A stretch of DNA of 55,167 nucleotides from positions 1 through 55,167 of the forward strand of contig CAIMVC010000057.1 of the NCBI GenBank assembly GCA_903844825.1. The letters are read 5' to 3'. Below the pieces are notes generated by a model that made no database searches, had not been told where the DNA came from, and saw only the letters and a list, made by a program, of their open reading frames with translations. Source of the stretch: an uncultured Burkholderiales bacterium. GTDB taxonomy: Bacteria; Pseudomonadota; Gammaproteobacteria; Burkholderiales; Burkholderiaceae_C. Of this stretch, positions 35,354-43,549 are shown piece by piece (positions within the stretch are counted from its first letter, which is position 1; every line of letters begins with the position of its first letter). The translations under genes and the position numbers were made by a program.

Positions 35354-35590
35354 TCCTAAATCCGGCCGTTGGCCGCTAGCACCCGCATGAAACATCAAAT
35401 GAATCAAAGAGTTACTGACATGACGCACGTCACCTCCTGGGTCAGAGCGCTGCACGGCCGCCGGCCCGCCGCTTCAGGCCGCTGGCGTTGTTGCTCGCAG
35501 CAGCCGGACATGGCGTCCGGCTGCTGCTCGCGCCTCGCCAGCAACCTGCCTCGACAGGCCCTCGGCCGCACCCTACTGCCGGATTTAGGA
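35354..35590. mobile_element. 237-bp MITE-like element with 13-bp terminal inverted repeats
   Basis: The ends are TCCTAAATCCGGC (35354-35366) and GCCGGATTTAGGA (35578-35590), a perfect inverted repeat. TGA flanks both ends (35351-35353 and 35591-35593), a possible target duplication. Inside, GCAGCAGCCGGA (35497-35508) and TCCGGCTGCTGC (35516-35527) form a strong 12-bp hairpin. No transposase is encoded. A short frame reads MKHQMNQRVTDMTHVTSWV, also present in the half copy at 1890-2010. The element fills the whole gap between the VOC and fumarylacetoacetase genes. Confidence 0.75.
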
Positions 35591-36912
35591 TGATGCAACT
35601 CAACGAAACCCACGACCCGGCGCTGCGCAGCTGGCTGGCCTCGGCCAACACCGGCAGCACCGACTTTCCGATTCAAAACCTGCCCGTCGGCGTGTTCAGG
35701 CGCGCCGGCTCGAATGAGCCCTTTCGCGGTGGCGTGGCCCTGGGCGACCAGATCCTCGACCTGGCCGCTGCCGCACGCGCCGACGTGTTCCAGGGCTTGG
35801 CAGGCCAGGCCACCCAGGCTGGGGCCGACAGCACGCTGAACGCCTTGATGGCGCTGGGCCACAGCGTTTGGTCGGCCTGGCGTCTGGCCCTGTCGCGCGC
35901 CCTGCGCGAAGGCGCCGACGCAGAAGCGGCGCTCAAGCCCTGCCTGGTGCCGCAGCAAGACGCCGAATTTGCCGTGCCGGCGCGGATTGGCGACTACACC
36001 GACTTCTACACCTCGGTGCACCACGCCACCAATATTGGCCGGCAGTTTCGCCCCGACAACCCGCTGTTGCCCAACTACAAATGGGTGCCGATCGGCTACC
36101 ACGGCCGGGCCTCGAGCATTGGTGTGTCCGGCCAGCAGTTTCACCGGCCGCTGGGTCAGACCCTGGCCCCTGGCAGCAGCACCCCGGTGCTGGCTCCCAG
36201 CAAACGCCTGGACATCGAGCTGGAACTGGGCGTATTCATTGGCAGCGGCAATGCGCTGGGCGAGCCGATTGCCATCACCGAGGCCGAAGACCACGTGTTT
36301 GGCCTGTGCCTGCTCAACGACTGGTCGGCGCGCGACCTGCAGGCCTGGGAATACCAGCCGCTGGGCCCCTTCCTGGCCAAAAACTTCGCCACCACCATTT
36401 CGCCCTGGATCGTGACGCTGGAGGCCCTGGCACCGTTCAAGGTCGCTTTCGAGCGCCCACAGGATGATCCGCAGCCCCTGCCCTACCTCGACTCAGCCGC
36501 CAACCGCGACGCTGGCGCCTACGACGTGCAGCTCGAAGTGCTGATTCAGACACCGCAGATGCGCCAGGCCGGTCAGCCCGCGCAAAGCCTGGTGCAGACC
36601 AGCTACCGCCACGCCTACTGGACGCTGGCGCAACTGGTGGCGCACCACACCGTCAACGGCTGCAACCTGCAGCCCGGCGACCTGTTGGGCACCGGCACGC
36701 TGTCGGGCCCCACGCTGGACCAGGCCGGCGCGCTGATCGAGCTGACCGAAGGCGGCAAACGCCCACTCACCCTGGCCAACGGCGAAACCCGCAGCTACCT
36801 CGAAGATGGCGACACGGTGCTGCTGCGCGGCCGCTGCGCGCGGGCCGGGGCGGCGCGCATCGGCTTTGGCGAGTGTGCCGGCACCGTGCTGCCAGCGCGG
36901 CCGGTCCGCTGA
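35590..36912 (+). CDS. fahA: Fumarylacetoacetase
   Basis: From the ATG at 35590 (a second ATG follows directly at 35593) the enzyme is 440 residues, normal for fumarylacetoacetase. It contains YTDFYTSVHHATNIGRQF with the catalytic His and metal Asp, GYHGRASSIGVSG, ELELGVFIG with metal Glu residues, and NDWSARDLQAWEYQPLGPFL. It hydrolyses fumarylacetoacetate to fumarate and acetoacetate, the final step of homogentisate breakdown. The start codon sits on the last base of the MITE-like element, so the native leader has been replaced and no clear Shine-Dalgarno sequence is visible. Confidence 0.94.
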   Translation: MMQLNETHDPALRSWLASANTGSTDFPIQNLPVGVFRRAGSNEPFRGGVALGDQILDLAAAARADVFQGLAGQATQAGADSTLNALMALGHSVWSAWRLALSRALREGADAEAALKPCLVPQQDAEFAVPARIGDYTDFYTSVHHATNIGRQFRPDNPLLPNYKWVPIGYHGRASSIGVSGQQFHRPLGQTLAPGSSTPVLAPSKRLDIELELGVFIGSGNALGEPIAITEAEDHVFGLCLLNDWSARDLQAWEYQPLGPFLAKNFATTISPWIVTLEALAPFKVAFERPQDDPQPLPYLDSAANRDAGAYDVQLEVLIQTPQMRQAGQPAQSLVQTSYRHAYWTLAQLVAHHTVNGCNLQPGDLLGTGTLSGPTLDQAGALIELTEGGKRPLTLANGETRSYLEDGDTVLLRGRCARAGAARIGFGECAGTVLPARPVR

Positions 36913-37113
36913 GCACCGCCGCAGCTGGCTCAGGCCCTGCGCCTCCCGACCCGCGGCGGTGGGGCCGTCCTACAGCGCAATGGCCGGGTGCAGGCCTAGA
37001 GTAGCTGCAGCTTTCAGCGTTGCCGCCATACTTTGACTTGGTGCTCGGGGCAGTTTTTTCGCTCTGGCCCGCCCCCATGAGCCGGCGCTGAGGGCGGTTT
37101 AGAAAGACACACC

Positions 37114-37413
37114 ATGGGCAATCCCTTGCGCGCCATCGCCTTGACCGTTGACGAGCCCAGCCCGGGCCTGTTTTATTGGACGCTGCTTGAAAGCGGCAGC
37201 GGGCGGCGCACCTTCGATCAGCATGTCGCCGCCGCCGACGATGCGTACGACTCCTTCGAGAAGGCCGCCCGCGCCGGCCTGCTACGCTGGCTGCGTCTGG
37301 CCGGCGACGATGTACGGCACGGCCCGCGCCAACCCCGCGTGCACCAGCCGCTGGTGCCCCAGCCTGGCCCGTGGACGCGGTCCACGCAAACCGCCACCTC
37401 AGATCAGGCCTGA
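37114..37413 (+). CDS. Hypothetical protein
   Basis: I do not recognise this 99-residue protein. It reads GLFYWTLLESGSGRRTFDQHV, then a short helical part (DAYDSFEKAARAGLLRWLRL) and a Pro/Gln/Thr-rich tail. There are no membrane segments or Cys motifs. Its 3' end overlaps the convergent ClpP-like gene by 15 bases. The 200 bp before it hold a GC-rich hairpin (CACCGCCGC at 36914-36922 with GCGGCGGTG at 36953-36961) just past fahA, which lacks a T-run. Confidence 0.6.
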   Translation: MGNPLRAIALTVDEPSPGLFYWTLLESGSGRRTFDQHVAAADDAYDSFEKAARAGLLRWLRLAGDDVRHGPRQPRVHQPLVPQPGPWTRSTQTATSDQA

Positions 37414-37980
37414 GACCAGCGCCAGCTTCTGGGCCTCGTCGGCCATCACATACCAGTCGGTGCGCGAGACTTTGGCGCTGAGTTGTTCGTAGCTCAGGCG
37501 CGAGCCTTCGACCAGGTCGGTGAAGGTCTGGCGCTCAAGCCGACGGGCCACGTCCAGCTCGGCCAAAAAGTCGTTGGCGCTGGCAGCGCAGACCTCCAGC
37601 GTGCCGGAAAAGCGCAGCTCTTTTTCGATTTGCCAGGCGTGCACCAGCATCACCGTGTCGCGGCTGAGAAAGCGCCGCGCGACCGGGAACGCCGCCATGA
37701 TCATGACGCCGGCCGAATACACCATGGCCTTGCCGACAAAGTGCAAATCCATGCCGCCCACCTCACGGCACAGCCGGATTTCTTCGGCGATGCGGCGCGC
37801 CACATCGGCATCGCCGCCGCTGGTGTGAAGCTCAAATATCAGCGGCTGTTGCTGGCCACGCAGCGGCTTGAGCTGCTCCAGAAAGCGGGCAAAGAAGCTG
37901 TCATCCACCGGGCCGTAAAGACGGATCGCCGGCTCCTGCGCCAGCACATCGGCGAGCACCTGCTTGTTTTTTCTGACCAC
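37399..37980 (-). CDS. ClpP/crotonase-fold serine protease-like protein
   Basis: The protein is 193 residues from a GTG at 37980, which has AAAGG five bases ahead; a TTG at 38025 would add 15 residues. It resembles the S14/ClpP-like family: LIFELHTSGGDADVARRIAEEI forms the oxyanion strand, MVYSAGVMIMAA holds the candidate nucleophile Ser (about residue 89), and VMLVHAWQ the candidate His (about 114). It lacks the axial-loop N-terminus of housekeeping ClpP and has no Clp ATPase neighbour. It is likely a stand-alone cytoplasmic peptidase of unknown substrate. Confidence 0.72.
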   Translation of the reverse strand: MVRKNKQVLADVLAQEPAIRLYGPVDDSFFARFLEQLKPLRGQQQPLIFELHTSGGDADVARRIAEEIRLCREVGGMDLHFVGKAMVYSAGVMIMAAFPVARRFLSRDTVMLVHAWQIEKELRFSGTLEVCAASANDFLAELDVARRLERQTFTDLVEGSRLSYEQLSAKVSRTDWYVMADEAQKLALVSGLI

Positions 37981-38082
37981 ACACACCTTTGAAACAATGC
38001 AGTCGCGAGCCCGGGCAGCGGCCAAGCGCCGCCCCCGTTGGCGGGAGCCTGCAGGCCGGGCATCCGCCGCGCAGCGCGCGTC

Positions 38083-38319
38083 CTAATACTGGTTGAGCGA
38101 GCGCCGCTTGGGCGGCACGTAGGGTTTGAGCTTGACGGCTTTGTCGGTGTTGTTCTGGCTGCCGGGCGGAAACGGCCAGCACAGCGGCGGCACGCCGTCG
38201 GTCGCCCCGCCCGCCATTGCGCGGGGCGCACGAAGATGGGGCTGGCCGTCCCCACTGTCTTTGCTTTGTCCCGCCTGGCCCGGCCGCATTGACGGGGCGT
38301 CGCTCTGGTTTGTCATCAT
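38083..38319 (-). CDS. Hypothetical small proline-rich protein
   Basis: From a double ATG at 38319 the product is 78 residues, rich in Gly, Pro and Ser with a basic end (KPYVPPKRRSLNQY). No domain is recognised. It lies 102 nt upstream of the ClpP-like gene on the same strand. It may be a real conserved small protein or a chance frame; support is only the open frame, a plausible start and the orderly C-terminus. Confidence 0.4.
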   Translation of the reverse strand: MMTNQSDAPSMRPGQAGQSKDSGDGQPHLRAPRAMAGGATDGVPPLCWPFPPGSQNNTDKAVKLKPYVPPKRRSLNQY

Positions 38320-38528
38320 GGGCCAAGCGTAAGCCCGACCCGCCGCATCTCGCGTCAGCCGGGAGGAAGCCAGGTGTAGGACATTGCTGAAGAATGAGCG
38401 CACCCGCTGCACGGCACGGCCCCCGCACCAGCCGCCCCCGATCGAGGCAAGCCAAACCGGGCACCAGATGCCTTGTTCCAGTACTGCCTCCGCTGCCGGG
38501 TCCGGCTGGGGGCGCGGCCCTGCCAGCG

Positions 38529-41111
38529 CTAGACCGGGCTCGGCGGGCGCGGCCCGCCGACCTGCGTGAAGGTGATCACCACCCCGTCGATCCGGTTGTC
38601 CTGCGTGCGGTAGGGCATGATGCGGACCCTGAAGCTGCGCTCGCCCGAGGCGCTGACTTCTTTTTCCTTGAAGATCAGGGTCCGCAAGACCTCGGCCGCG
38701 TCGCTGGCCAGCGTGGCGTAGTCCAGGTCGCTGACCAGGTCGGTGATGGGGCGGCCAATGTCGCTGGGGATGAGCTTGATGATGCCGCTGGCGCGGTCGG
38801 TAAAACGCCGCACGTGCAGGGAGCCGTCCAGAAAGAGCGTGGCAATGTCGGTGCTGTTGAGCAAGTTTTCCATGTCGTCGCTGGCGCGCGCCAGGGCGTC
38901 GACGCGAGCGTGCAGGTCGGCATTGACGGTTTGCAGCTCCTCGTTCATGGACTGCATTTCTTCGCGCGAGGTGGTCAGCTCTTCGTTGGCTGACTGCAGT
39001 TCCTCGTTGGCCGACTTGAGCTCTTCTTGCGAGGACTGCATTTCTTCGCGGGTGGCCTGGTGCTCCTCGCGCGCCAGTGCCAGCTCATGCATGAGTTCCA
39101 CCACGCGGGCGTCACCGGCCAGCGGACCGGCTTGCCCCGACTCCGGCGGCAAGGTGTCGATGAAGACCACCATCAGCATGCCGGCCAGTGCCTTGGGCGC
39201 TTCGAGCGGCTCCACCACCACGCTCAGGGTCAGGGGGTGGCCGCCCTCGTCGAGGGTGATCTGTTCGATTTTTTCGATGGTTTTTTGCCGGATGGCGCGG
39301 TAGAACACCTCGGTCAGCGGCTGACTCAGGCCGGGTCGGGCCATGGCGAACAGGTTGAAGTTGGCCTTGCCGGCGGGCGGCTCCAGGTATTTGCCGGTCT
39401 TGCCGCTGAAGTAAACAATGTCCCCCTGCGCTGTCACGAAAACCGCCGACGGCGCGAACTTGCGCAGCAGCAACTGATCGGCCAGCCCCTGCAGGCTGGC
39501 ACCGGCCGGGTCAGCCGTTGGCAGGATCTGTGCCTGCGCCAGGCTGACGCCAGCAAAGCCGGACTGCCGCGGCAGCCCCCCCAGGCCGAGCCGTCCGCCC
39601 GGGCCACGGCGTCGGTAAATACGGGTCTTGGTGCCCAGCGCTGAAAACAAGGCGCTGGCCTGGCCCACCGTCTCGGCACTGCCCAGTACCAGCAGCCCAC
39701 CGGGGTTGAGGCTGCCGTGAAACAGCTGCAGCAGTTTTTGCTGCAGGTCGGACTCCAGGTAAATGAGCAGGTTGCGGCAGCACAGGATGTCGAGCCGCGC
39801 AAACGGCGGGTCGCTGGCAATGCTTTGCTGGGCAAAAATCACCATGGCCCGAATGTCCTTGCGCACCTGGTAGCCGCCCGGGACCTTGGTAAAAAAGCGG
39901 TTCAACCGCTCCTCAGAGAGCTCACTGACTGCGCTGGGCGAGTACTGGCCAAGGCGCGCCTTGTCGATCGCGTCCTTGTCCATGTCGGTAGCAAAGATCT
40001 GCAAGGAGTAATGCGCCTGCGGCCTGAGTTCGGCCAGCACTTCCGCAAAAATAATGGCCAGGGTGTAGGCCTCTTCACCCGTGGAGCAAGCGGCCACCCA
40101 GGCGCGTAGCACGGCGCCGTCGGGATGGGTACGGATCAGCTCGGGAATGTGCTGGCTGGCCAGTTGGCGCCAGACTTCCGGGTCGCGAAAAAATGAGGTT
40201 ACCCCAATGAGCAACTCTTTGAAAAGCAACTGCGCTTCAATCGGGTTGAGCTGAATGTGGCGCGCATACTCGTCAAGCGACTGGATCTGGTGAATCGCCA
40301 TGCGCCGCTGAATGCGCCGGTACACCGTGCTCTTTTTGTAGTAGCTGAAGTCGTGGCCTGTCAGTGTGCGCACCAGGATCAGAACCTTGGCGATGCCGGC
40401 GTGAAGATCGGCCTGCGTGCCCGCCGCCAGGTTGGACGCCAGCATGTTCTGGAAGTGATCGGCGATCCTGGCCGGCAACTCGCCGGCCGGCGCGACCACG
40501 TCGGCCAGCCGGGCGTCGACCGCGCTGGCGGGCATGCCGGCAAACTCGGCCTTGTCGGGGGACTGCACGAACACGCCGCCGCCTTTATCCTTGAGCGAGC
40601 GCAGGCCCAGGGTGCCGTCGACACCCATGCCCGAGAGGATCACGCCGGCCGCGTTGGCCTGCTGATCTTCGGCCAGTGAATTGAGAAAAAAATCAATCGG
40701 CAGGCGCTTGCCGCGCGTGACCTGCGGCTTGAGCAGGTGCAGCAGGCCCTGGCGCAGCTCGACGTCGTGGGCCGGCGGGGCCACGTACACATGGTTGACC
40801 TCCACCGGTGTTGAAAACGCCAGTTGCTCGACCGGCAGCTGGCTCACGCGCTGCAGCAGTTCGGCCAGCAGGCTTTGCTTGTCGGGGTCCAGGTGCTGAA
40901 CCACCACAAACGCCATGCCGCAGTCGGGCTGCACCTGGCTGAAAAATTCCTCCAGCGCCTGCAGCCCACCCGCCGAGGCGCCCACACCAATCACCGGCCC
41001 GCCCGGGCTGTGCGCGGCGACGGCGGGCTCGGCAGGGGACGTCAGCGCCGTCGGAGATTTACTGCTGCTATTGCTGTTGCTGTCGTTGTTGCCGTTGCCG
41101 TTGCTGGTCAT
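38529..41111 (-). CDS. CheB-CheR fusion with C-terminal coiled coil and PAS domain
   Basis: From the ATG at 41111 the protein is 860 residues. A low-complexity Asn/Ser tail precedes a CheB methylesterase domain with the catalytic set GVGASAGG (Ser46), VVVQHLDP (His73) and SGMGVDGT (Asp165). A CheR methyltransferase follows (FSYYKKSTVYRRIQRRM, AWVAACSTGEEAYTLAI, RLDILCCRNLLIYL). Then comes a long Glu/Gln coiled coil (about residues 640-720) and a PAS domain. No receiver domain and no histidine kinase are present. Such fusions modulate non-canonical sensory pathways; no chemotaxis genes are adjacent. A TTG at 41123 is an alternative start. Confidence 0.9.
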   Translation of the reverse strand: MTSNGNGNNDSNSNSSSKSPTALTSPAEPAVAAHSPGGPVIGVGASAGGLQALEEFFSQVQPDCGMAFVVVQHLDPDKQSLLAELLQRVSQLPVEQLAFSTPVEVNHVYVAPPAHDVELRQGLLHLLKPQVTRGKRLPIDFFLNSLAEDQQANAAGVILSGMGVDGTLGLRSLKDKGGGVFVQSPDKAEFAGMPASAVDARLADVVAPAGELPARIADHFQNMLASNLAAGTQADLHAGIAKVLILVRTLTGHDFSYYKKSTVYRRIQRRMAIHQIQSLDEYARHIQLNPIEAQLLFKELLIGVTSFFRDPEVWRQLASQHIPELIRTHPDGAVLRAWVAACSTGEEAYTLAIIFAEVLAELRPQAHYSLQIFATDMDKDAIDKARLGQYSPSAVSELSEERLNRFFTKVPGGYQVRKDIRAMVIFAQQSIASDPPFARLDILCCRNLLIYLESDLQQKLLQLFHGSLNPGGLLVLGSAETVGQASALFSALGTKTRIYRRRGPGGRLGLGGLPRQSGFAGVSLAQAQILPTADPAGASLQGLADQLLLRKFAPSAVFVTAQGDIVYFSGKTGKYLEPPAGKANFNLFAMARPGLSQPLTEVFYRAIRQKTIEKIEQITLDEGGHPLTLSVVVEPLEAPKALAGMLMVVFIDTLPPESGQAGPLAGDARVVELMHELALAREEHQATREEMQSSQEELKSANEELQSANEELTTSREEMQSMNEELQTVNADLHARVDALARASDDMENLLNSTDIATLFLDGSLHVRRFTDRASGIIKLIPSDIGRPITDLVSDLDYATLASDAAEVLRTLIFKEKEVSASGERSFRVRIMPYRTQDNRIDGVVITFTQVGGPRPPSPV

Positions 41112-41247
41112 GTCAAATTCCAATCAAGACGAAAACGAAACCCGGGCGATGCCGTCATTCGCAAGACCGGGCACCGCGCGGCGGCTTGCAAACTCATCGG
41201 CCAAAAAAATAAAGGGCGCTCATCCGGCGCGCCAGCCCGCGGCTCGC

Positions 41248-42105
41248 TCAAGCCTTGGGCGCACGCTGCGCTCGCTCGTAAATGGGCAGCACCAGGGGCA
41301 AGTTGCGCTCGATATCGGCAATGCGGGTGTTGCCGGCCGGGTGGGTACTGAGCCATTGCGGCGGCGCGCCCTTGTTGGCTGCCGACATTTTTTGCCACAA
41401 GGTCACGCCGGCCCGCGGGTCGTAGCCCGCGCGAGCGGCGAGCTCGAGACCCACCAGATCGGCCTCGGTTTCGTCGGAGCGGCTGAACGTCAGGTTGAGC
41501 AGTTGCACGCCGTAGTTGGTGACGGTGCGACCCAGGTCGCCCAGGCCCAGCAGTTGCGACAACACGCCGGCGCCTATGTTGGTGGCCGCGCTCTTGCCCA
41601 TGCGGGCTCGGGCGTGCTCACGCAGCGCGTGGGCGATTTCGTGGCCCATGATTTGCGCCACCTCGTCGTCGGTGAGCTGCAGCTGCTCAAGGATGCCGGT
41701 GTAAAAAGCAATCTTGCCGCCGGGCATGCAAAACGCATTGAGCTGCTTGCTGCCAATCAGGTTGACCTCCCACTTCCAGGTCTTGGCGCGGGGGTTCCAC
41801 TGGTTGACGTAGGGAATCAGGCGCTGGGCGATGTGGCGCAGCCGCTTGACCTGGGGATGGTCGGGCCCGCCCAGGGCATTTTGGCTCGCCGCCTGGCGCA
41901 GCATGTCGCTGTACTGCTTGGCGGCGGAGGCCTCGATCTCCTCGGCGGGCACCAGCTTGGCCAGCACCGAACTCCTGCCCACGTCCACGCCTTCGCGCTG
42001 CGGCGCGGTCGGCGTATCCTGCCCCTGGGCCAGCGCGGCAGGCATCGGGGTCAGGGCCAGCCAGGCGGCCAGCAGGGCGGGCGTGAAAGCTTGAGCGATT
42101 TTCAT
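41248..42105 (-). CDS. M48-family periplasmic zinc metalloprotease
   Basis: The 285-residue precursor has a Sec signal peptide (core LLAAWLALTPMPAALA). The zinc site is MGHEIAHALREH (His155, Glu156, His159), with the third ligand in the SRSDETEADLVGLELA segment near residue 212. It also has the family loop LNAFCMPGGKIAFYTGI. It is related to LoiP/YcaL-type proteases that act on outer-membrane or lipid-linked proteins. It is divergent from ampG over only 34 bp, so the two share a compact promoter region. Confidence 0.9.
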   Translation of the reverse strand: MKIAQAFTPALLAAWLALTPMPAALAQGQDTPTAPQREGVDVGRSSVLAKLVPAEEIEASAAKQYSDMLRQAASQNALGGPDHPQVKRLRHIAQRLIPYVNQWNPRAKTWKWEVNLIGSKQLNAFCMPGGKIAFYTGILEQLQLTDDEVAQIMGHEIAHALREHARARMGKSAATNIGAGVLSQLLGLGDLGRTVTNYGVQLLNLTFSRSDETEADLVGLELAARAGYDPRAGVTLWQKMSAANKGAPPQWLSTHPAGNTRIADIERNLPLVLPIYERAQRAPKA

Positions 42106-42139
42106 GGGGGTCTTTTGAAGTCACCGCTATTATTCCCCG

Positions 42140-43549
42140 ATGCGCCCAAGTCCACAGCCCATCCCGCCAAACGCAGGCGAGCCGTCCATCCACGCGTCGG
42201 CGCTGACCGCGCCGGCCGCCCCCGCAGCGGCTGCGGGCCAGCCAGGCTGGGCGGCCACCTTGCGCGTGTACCTGGAGCCGGCCAGCTTGCGCATGCTGCT
42301 GCTGGGCTTTTCGGCGGGCCTGCCCTTGCTGCTGGTTTTTGGCACGCTGAGTTTTTGGCTGCGCGAAGCGGGCATCGACCGCACCACCATTGGCTACCTG
42401 AGCTGGATCGGTCTGGCCTACGGCTTCAAATGGGTCTGGGCGCCTCTGGTCGACCGGCTGCCGATTCCCTGGCTGACCCGCTGGCTGGGCCGCCGGCGCA
42501 GCTGGCTGCTGGTGTCGCAGGGCGTGATCATGGCCGCGCTGGTCGGCATGGCCCTGACCGACCCCCGGCAGGCGCTGCTGCCCATGGTCTGGTGCGCGCT
42601 GGCCGTGGCGGTGGGTTCGGCCACCCAGGACATTGCGCTGGACGCCTTTCGCATCGAGTCAGCCGACGCGCAGCGCCAGGCCGCCCTGGCCGCGGCCTAC
42701 CAGACCGGTTACCGCATGGCCATGATCTGGGCCGGCGCCGGCGTGCTTTGGATCGCGGCGCGCGTGCAGGCCGATCCTGCCAGCGCCTACGAGCATGGCG
42801 CCTGGCAGGTCGCCTACCTGGCCATGGCCGCCTCCATGCTGCTGGGGGTGCTGACGGTACTGTTCTCGCCCGAACCACAGGCGCAGCCCATGGCCCGCGC
42901 GCGCAATGCCGCGGACTGGCTGCAAAGTGCGCTGATTGCCCCCTTTGCCGACTTCCTGCGCCGCTACGGCCGCCGGGCGCTGCTGATTCTGGCGCTGATC
43001 GCGGTCTACCGCATCAGCGACGTGGTCATGGGCATCATGGCCAACCCTTTTTATGTGGACATGGGCTACACCAAGGAGGAAGTTGCCACGGTGACCAAGC
43101 TCTATGGGGTGGTCATGACGCTGCTGGGCGCTTTTGTGGGTGGCGCGCTGGCCATGCGCTTTGGCGTGATGCGGGTGCTGATGCTCGGCGCCGTGCTCAG
43201 CGCCGCCAGCAATTTGCTGTTTGCCTGGCTCGGCACGCTGGGCCACCAGGTGCCGGCGCTGATTTTTGTCATCTCGGCCGACAACCTGGCCAGCGGCATT
43301 GCCTCGGCGGCCTTCATCGCCTACCTCTCGAGCCTGACCAATGTGAGCTACTCGGCCACGCAGTACGCGCTGTTTAGCTCCATGATGCTGCTGCTGCCGA
43401 AATTTCTCGCCGGCTACTCGGGCTGGTTCGTCGACGCCTATGGCTACAGCACCTTCTTTAGTGCCACCGCCCTGCTGGGCGTGCCGGTGCTGCTGCTGGT
43501 GTGGATCGCGTCCCGCCAGGCGGACAGCGGTGACGTCAACCGGTCGTAG
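42140..43549 (+). CDS. ampG: AmpG-family muropeptide MFS transporter
   Basis: The 469-residue protein has about 12 hydrophobic segments. AmpG-type features include RMLLLGFSAGLPLLLVFGTL, the loop WAPLVDRLPIPWLTRWLGRR, GSATQDIALDAFRIE and YTKEEVATVTKLYGVV. It imports anhydro-muropeptides from the periplasm for cell-wall recycling. The N-terminal 30 residues are Pro/Ala-rich. The 3' end overlaps the convergent hydrolase gene by 14 bases. Confidence 0.9.
   Translation: MRPSPQPIPPNAGEPSIHASALTAPAAPAAAAGQPGWAATLRVYLEPASLRMLLLGFSAGLPLLLVFGTLSFWLREAGIDRTTIGYLSWIGLAYGFKWVWAPLVDRLPIPWLTRWLGRRRSWLLVSQGVIMAALVGMALTDPRQALLPMVWCALAVAVGSATQDIALDAFRIESADAQRQAALAAAYQTGYRMAMIWAGAGVLWIAARVQADPASAYEHGAWQVAYLAMAASMLLGVLTVLFSPEPQAQPMARARNAADWLQSALIAPFADFLRRYGRRALLILALIAVYRISDVVMGIMANPFYVDMGYTKEEVATVTKLYGVVMTLLGAFVGGALAMRFGVMRVLMLGAVLSAASNLLFAWLGTLGHQVPALIFVISADNLASGIASAAFIAYLSSLTNVSYSATQYALFSSMMLLLPKFLAGYSGWFVDAYGYSTFFSATALLGVPVLLLVWIASRQADSGDVNRS

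Noticed and set aside
35404..35593. A 74-codon peptide frame within the MITE-like element as a real gene
   Set aside because: The frame is mostly repeat and hairpin sequence, and only the first about 25 codons match the other copy. I kept it as part of the element rather than calling a CDS.
36914..36961. Intrinsic terminator after fahA
   Set aside because: The CACCGCCGC/GCGGCGGTG stem is strong but lacks a T-run and has a 30-nt loop, so it is mentioned only as a hairpin.
41050..41105. CRISPR-like or satellite repeat
   Set aside because: The near-repeats are three-base codon runs inside a coding region, with no spacers. No CRISPR array or cas gene is visible anywhere in the window.
40915..43377. 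An 820-codon open frame on the plus strand
   Set aside because: It runs antisense to the M48 protease and the CheB-CheR start and then out of frame through ampG. Its translation has no recognisable domain; it is a GC-rich shadow.
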